DNA from: Punica granatum
Taxonomy: Eukaryota; Streptophyta; Magnoliopsida; Myrtales; Lythraceae
Direction: 5' to 3'
Length of the DNA: 64,000 nt
Assembly (NCBI RefSeq): GCF_007655135.1
Contig: NC_045131.1
Location: 14,678,001 to 14,742,000 of the forward strand
Shown here piece after piece: positions 57,901 through 64,000 of the stretch. The position numbers were made by a program, and so were the translations under genes. The notes beneath the pieces are model-generated. The model did no database searches. It saw nothing but the letters and a program-made list of their open reading frames with translations, and was not told where the DNA came from. Position 1 is the first letter of the stretch; every line of letters begins with the position of its first letter.

Positions 57901-59220
57901 CTACTTTCAAATCATAACAATCCTTGTCAAATCTAGTGATCTGATACATCTTAATTATCCAAGCGTTCACCGAAGTTCATCCTTTTATTGACTCGAACAG
58001 GGAATGGGGTTGCATCTTCGTAGAAAGCACATAAGATTTACCTTCTCATGCATGATCCGCATAAAAATCAATAATTAGATAATTTTTTCGATATCTAGTA
58101 CATAAGCGAGTGTGTTGCATGCGAGACTCCACAAGTAATTTCAATGCAACACAGAAAAACTAATGGGAGAAGCCTCTTACAAATTGTTTATAAGATTATA
58201 TTCTTAATATTGCCTGATGCGGTCGGTTTATACATATCCCTGCTCTTCGTAGACTTCAAGCGCTAAAATCTCTCCACAAGTATGATTCCCTTCTGCCTTG
58301 TCAACTCTACTATATACTGTACAACAATATAGGTTTTCCCCACTGAGCCTTACAACCTTAAAGATTCAAATTATTAGCACCCTTTTTGTGCATATATGAA
58401 TTTGGTGCGAAACACAAGCATTTATTAATAGGAAGATCACGTGGTCATTGCAAATGGCCCACATCTACGAAAATGCATTGTCTAATTTGGATATTACAAA
58501 TTATTAAAATTATTAATCCTAATAAAATAAATATTCATTAGCAAATGTTCAAAGTCAAGAGGTTTTTTATACCTTTGCTACCTTAGAATTTAAGGTACTA
58601 TCTGTAAGTACTTATATTGCCAGCACAACACCTATAAAAATTCATATGAATACTAAAAAATGAATAAAGTAAATCAATCTTAAAATGTTGTTTTACCAGT
58701 TGATAAACTTGTAAATTTATCGAACGATAAAAATAGGAAAAAAATAGTGAGCGATATATGGAGATATATTTGCTAAAAGAACAGTACAGTTAGTATTGTC
58801 TAAGGCCAAAATAAAATAACAATCCCATAAATTCTATTAACCTATGCTTATGCATTCTTTTAAATGATCATGGTTGGTTATCACATCAAAGTACGAGACA
58901 TTTAAACAATTATATTTATGTAATCAAAAGAACAAAAACAGGACTTTAAATTTGTCTTTATTCGTAAAAGAATACATTCGTTAATCTAAATTGCAATAGT
59001 AGAAATATGATAAATTTCGATTAAATGAAGACATAATAGCTATGAAAATGAACCACGGTTGATAAAATTTTAGAAAGTTATCAATGGAGAAATTTTAAAA
59101 CAAAATGAAAAATAAATTCCGCACAATACAGACTTACAGGCTAGCTATTTTATAATTATAATGATCCATATGATAATCAAACGTGGGTTGGTTAAGAATC
59201 ATACCATATCATACTAATAA
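57900..59220. other. Gene-free intergenic stretch
   Basis: AT-rich DNA. The first 150 bp may be a further decayed part of the MULE transposase. Nothing else is supported. Confidence 0.45.
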
Positions 59221-59223
59221 CCT

Positions 59224-59930
59224 AAATCTCTTGTTCATATAAGACATGTGTCACCATCATGATTTTTTTTCTTTTTATTTTTTTTATTATTTGGCATAAA
59301 TATAAAAAGGATGGATAACCAAAATCTCTTGTTCATATAAGACGTGTGTCCCTCTAATGAATTTTTTATTTTTATTTTTTATTATTATTTGCCATAAATA
59401 TAAAACGGATGGAGATAGGTTTTTTTTTTCTTTTTATTTTCAAAAATAAATCAAAACCTTTTCTTCTTTTTTTTTTAAATTTTAATTTTAATTTTTATTA
59501 AATTTAAGTATAAAAATATTTCTTTCCGTGCGTACCACTTAATACTTGAAAGTCTTCTAGATCCGACTAATTTAAATTCGATCAAGCTCGACCCACTAAT
59601 GGATAAACCTCTCTTGATTTTGAATGTCCTCTAATCACAAGATTTGCACCCAATGCCTTATCTAAAGATAACGAGCGCCAATTCACCTAAAATCAACCAA
59701 TATTGATATAAATTTATTTCAATTTGCCACCAATTTAAATAGTCTCTTTTAATTTATAATTCTTTTCTTTTTTATGTGTACAACACTTACCTAAGGATAA
59801 AGAGTGCTAACTCATTTAAAACCAACCAATATTGATAAAAACCTATTTCAATTTGTCACCAACTTAAATGCTCTTTTAATTTGTGATTATTTTCTTTTTT
59901 ATGTGTACCACATGATATTTAAAAAGTCCT
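59224..59930. repeat. Two short tandem duplications
   Basis: AAATCTCTTGTTCATATAAG occurs at 59224 and 59322 (period 98). CAACCAATATTGAT occurs at about 59695 and 59823 (period 128). Both pairs are diverged and AT-rich. No function is apparent. Confidence 0.7.
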
Positions 59931-60153
59931 CTAGATCCGATTAATCTTCACCCTACTAAAAGATTTATATAAAAATGATAATTCGCTATCATGATCTTAT
60001 CATTATGGTGAGACCAATTATTTTGAAAAAAAATAGCTTCTTTCTCAAACTATTATATAAATTTACCTATTGTATACAATTTTCCCCCTTTTTTTAACGG
60101 CTACTATATGTATACAAATAATGTCACTATATAAAAGTATTGTCCCTATCATG

Positions 60154-61559
60154 GGGAAAATTACTTGAATGATACAAAACCTTTTAAGTTGTAACACGGA
60201 CGGTATAAAATCTTTTTTTTTTTTTGTAACAATTTGATACAAAACGTATCAAATTGTTTCAATAAAGTATAATCCGTCAATTTCCGTCGATGCCGTTAGT
60301 AATTTTTGATGTGGCACGTGACGTGGCAAGCCTTATGACACTTGGTTGGATGCCGTTAAGAATATCTGATGTGGCACGTGACGTGGCAAGTCTTATGACA
60401 CGTGGCTGAAAACTTTTAACATGATGTAACAAATGGGTACAAAACCTTATTAAGATGTAACAAATTCGTACAAAACTTTATTAAGATGTAACAAATGGGT
60501 ACAAAACTTTATTAAGATATAACGAAATGGTACAAAACGTTTTGTATGATGTAACAAATTGATACAAATAGCGGAATAAAGGACAACTACACCTAATTAA
60601 AATAATAAAAGGGAAGATCTGTATTGAATGGTGCTGCGGGATCGATGCATATCCAACGATGGGAAGACCCATATTATAATAATATGGAATCATATTACCA
60701 TGAGCGAAAAAAATATCTGGTAGTATGAATTTGCATCATAAATTTTGGTCCCTCTAGATTTCGAGAGAAGTACATAAGTTCGAAAGGAAATATTGGAAGA
60801 GAAAATAAAGGGATGATCTTTCATTTCAAAAATTTCTAACGTGGCATGTAACGATCTCGTCACTCGACCTGTCATGAAAAATGGCAAAATTCTCAAGCGA
60901 CGAGATCGTTACGTGCCACGTTAGAAATTTTTGGAATGAAAAATCTTCCCTTTATTTTCTCTTCCAATATTTCCTTTCGAACTTATGTACTTCTCTCGAA
61001 ATCTAGAGGGACCAAAATTTATGATAAAAATTCATACTACCAGATATTTTTTTCGCTCATAGTAATATGACTCCATATTATCGTAATACAGGTCTTCCTA
61101 TCGTTAGATATGCATAGATCCCGCAGCACCATTCAATATGGATCTCCCCTTTTATTATTTTAATTAGGTGTAGTTGTCATTTGTTTCGCTATTTGTATCA
61201 ATTTGTTACATCATATAAAACGTTTTGTACCATTTCGTTACATATTAATAAAGTTTTGTACCAATTTGTTACATCTTAATAAGGTTTTGTATCCATTTGT
61301 TACATCATGTTAAAAGTTTTTCAGCCACGTGTCATAAGACTTGCCACGTCACGTGCCACGTCAGATATTCTTAACGACATCCAGCTACGTGTCATAAGAC
61401 TTACCACGTCAGAAATTACTAACGGCGTCGACGGGAATTGAAGGATTGTACTTGATTGAAACAATTTGATACGTTTTGTATCAAATTGTTACAAAAAAGA
61501 GATTTTGTACTGTCCGCGTTACAACTTAAAAGTTTTGTATCATTCAAGTAATTTTTCCC
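60154..61559. mobile_element. Foldback element, 1406 bp, nearly complete hairpin
   Basis: The left end GGGAAAATTACTTGAATGAT has an inverse partner at the right end (ATTCAAGTAATTTTTCCC). The arms pair almost throughout with an apex near 60870-60890. The flanking direct repeat is CTATCATG (8 bp, 60146-60153 and 61560-61567). GTAACAAATT-type words recur many times in each arm (for example near 60425, 60485 and 60545). No transposase is encoded. The terminus resembles the Mutator-type elements at 3516 and 7053. The open frames on the minus strand are by-products. Confidence 0.88.
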
Positions 61560-61567
61560 CTATCATG

Positions 61568-64000
61568 TATAGACTATTCTCATTCCCCCCTCCCCCAATA
61601 TTTTAGGATTTGACACCATGCATATTACTAAATCTTCTCTATCTATATCTTTTTCTAGAAAATACACAAATATCCTATACTTGATATTTTCTAATAAATG
61701 TAATTGTATTTTCCTTTCTATCCGTATTATTTATTTTTACTCATAAGCTTTCCTCTTATATATTGTATCTTTTTATGATTTATACTTGTACACTTACTTT
61801 TTGGTGTTATAAGTAATACTTCTCTCCCCTATCCATATAAGAAGACCATGAAAAATGATTCCATTGTTAATTTATTTTTCAGAAAGTTATAGAACGTGAA
61901 CATCTTCATTGTTTTAAAATACATAATGTTTTTCTTTACTTAATCTTACTATTCAAATTGCCTACGTACATCAATTTAATTGTAAAAAGATATTGTGTAA
62001 TGGCGGTGAATGATTATGTTATATTATTTGTAATTTTTATTGGAATTGTCGTTAACATGGACACATGAGATGTTTGAGAATATCTTTGATGGCATGGTAG
62101 AAGATAAGTCTCTTGAAATTGAGACTGGATAATGTAAATTCCATAGAAATATTAATGATATTCGAAAAGGTAATGGTTAATAGAAAAATAAGTAATGCAT
62201 AGAGAACTTACCGGGGAAATGGAAATGTTGAGGGTTCGAAATGATGGCGAGAGATAATGTAATGGAAACGAGTAAACGTTTGCTATAATCAATCCTTTCT
62301 ATTAGCCTCTCCCGATTCTATCCAAACTCCAATTACCCCATCTAAACAGAAACGCAGCAGAAAAATTGGGATTCATGCATTCAACAGAGCATCTCCTTTG
62401 CTAATTAAAGAATTTTCGATATCTGGGAACCCTAACATGCCATAGTCGATCGAATATGGAGCTCACCGTCAACAGATTAATCAAATGAACAACAGTAAAA
62501 CTGGTACGATTCTTCTAATAGGTAAAAATCATCGACATCTGAATCGGAAATCAATAGAGGAAGCAAGTAATCGAGCATAACAAATCATGAGAGAGAGAGA
62601 GATGGAGGAAAGGAGTGAGGGGGACCTGGTGACCTTGTTGTCCCCCTCGTCTTGGCTGATCTCGGCGAAGAAGCTCTTGAGTAGCAAATCCGAAGCTCTT
62701 CTTCTACTTCCTATCCCCCCCTCCGCGAACTGAGAACCTTTTGCTCTAAGCTTCTTTCGTTACGACTCTCTCCCTTTCTCTCTCTCTCTCTCTCTTCCCT
62801 CTGCCCGACTCTCTCCTATGCTACTCTCTCTCTCTTCCGCATCAATCTCCCAACAACGGATGGATGCCGGGCATCGTCAATTGGACCTGAGTCTTGTCGA
62901 CACCGTCCTATCGAAGAGTGAGGCGACGATCCCAACTCTGGTCGTCAGAGGAGATTGGAGGATGGATTCGTAGTCAGCAGCGTCTGGTGGGGGAAGAGAG
63001 AGGATAGTCCCAAGAATGAAAGGCAAAGATCACTCTAGAATACGAAGAAACTGTGGAAAAGGAAAGAGAAAGCCGTGCTCGCATGCTTGAGAAACAAAGC
63101 CAAATAGTTTGATCCTCTAAGAACATAATATATAGAGGGAACACAAAAGGACATTGCATCACAAGTGTCAAAAAAAGGAAAGCTCTCACATCAATCCAAA
63201 TCTATTTTAAATATACAAAATACATTTGCAAACTTAATTTCAAATCATTTGATATAATTTTTAGATCCTGCAGTAAAACCGAAAAAATTTCCTAGTCGTA
63301 AAGTAATTCGGTGTTTCTTCTTCTTAATTAAGAAATTCGAAGCGTAACTGTTATTATAAGGATTGAAAAACATAAATCAGAAAAAAAAAACTAAAGTAGA
63401 GAGTCATTATCCCAATATATTCAAGATTTTAATTTAAGAAATTAATTTTGCGAAAAATCAATATACCTAATAAATAAAATTCGAAAGTGAATTTTTTTTA
63501 TAAATCCCGATTAATAAATCCGACGCTTCCTATATTAAATTTATTTCAACTAGGAAACAATGCCCGCACTTCGCCGCGAATCAAAAAATTACCTCAAATG
63601 ATTTGTTAGATAGAAGTTATATTAATAAATTATTATTTCTTATAGAGTAAATTAATGATTTGGTCCTCGAGAGATACAAGTTACATCAAATCTAATCTCA
63701 AGAAATTTTTTATATCAAATTGAATCTCGAGAGATTAAGTTTACATCAAATCCAACCTTCCATCAGAATTCTGTCCAAAAGGTCAGACCTTGGTCCTGCC
63801 CAACTTGAAATTGAACGTCCTGATTGAAGCAATTAGGATGGTTTTTGAGGTGATTTATGATGAGAGGTTTGTGACGTTTGTTTATGGTGGGCGAGTCGGG
63901 ATGGGCCACCACACTGCTGTTCGGTACCTAAAGGGCTTTGTAGCACTCGTTTCGGTACCTCATGAAATCAAACGACACTGTCCTAAAAGTGTTCTGGACG
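61568..64000. other. Gene-poor right end
   Basis: No complete gene. 62600-62760 holds a GC-richer segment with a possible minus-strand exon (see findings), followed by CT-rich sequence at 62770-62835. 63550-63590 contains ATGCCCGCACTTCGCCGCG, which I recall as a common word in plant repeats. The frame 62974-63189 (-) shows no domain. Confidence 0.4.

Overview
This is a 64-kb piece of a plant nuclear chromosome, most likely a eudicot. The evidence is four ordinary plant genes with GT-AG introns (a CIPK protein kinase, a P-class PPR protein, a LysM receptor-like pseudokinase and the peroxin PEX10), AT-rich intergenic DNA, and plant transposon families. Nothing bacterial is present: no operons, CRISPR arrays or ribosome-binding sites. 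I cannot name the species.

Layout. 1-26 kb has no gene I can support. It holds a CT/GA mirror tract (1-1199), a 1000-bp Mutator-type foldback element with a perfect 9-bp target duplication (3516-4515), an 1801-bp element whose two ends are each palindromic and whose core is eight 156-bp tandem units (7053-8853), a 5'-truncated LINE (11104-11310), an unclassified terminal-inverted-repeat element (13476-14560), and a decayed Ty1/copia element on the minus strand (17990-24863). A 1679-bp solo LTR is nested in the copia integrase (20843-22521).

26.4-50 kb is the gene island. CIPK (+, 26546-27975) and PPR (-, 28739-31312) converge. PPR and the LysM receptor (+, 34386-39862, one 3.6-kb intron) diverge. 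The LysM receptor and PEX10 (-, 46287-49569, eleven coding exons) converge, with a CACTA-derived block (40472-46165) between them. That block contains a ~4.2-kb palindrome ending 121 bp past the PEX10 stop codon.

50-64 kb is again repeat-rich: a 284-bp tandem duplication ending in a long TTC microsatellite, three Tourist-like MITEs with TTA/TAA target duplications, a TIR element carrying what looks like a captured receptor-kinase fragment, a MULE transposase remnant, and a 1.4-kb near-complete hairpin (60154-61559).

The genes do not form a pathway. CIPK acts in Ca2+/CBL signalling, the LysM protein in chitin or lipochitooligosaccharide perception, the PPR protein in organelle RNA metabolism, and PEX10 in peroxisomal matrix-protein import. 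Exon borders come from reading frame, splice consensus and protein-family continuity; no transcript data were available.
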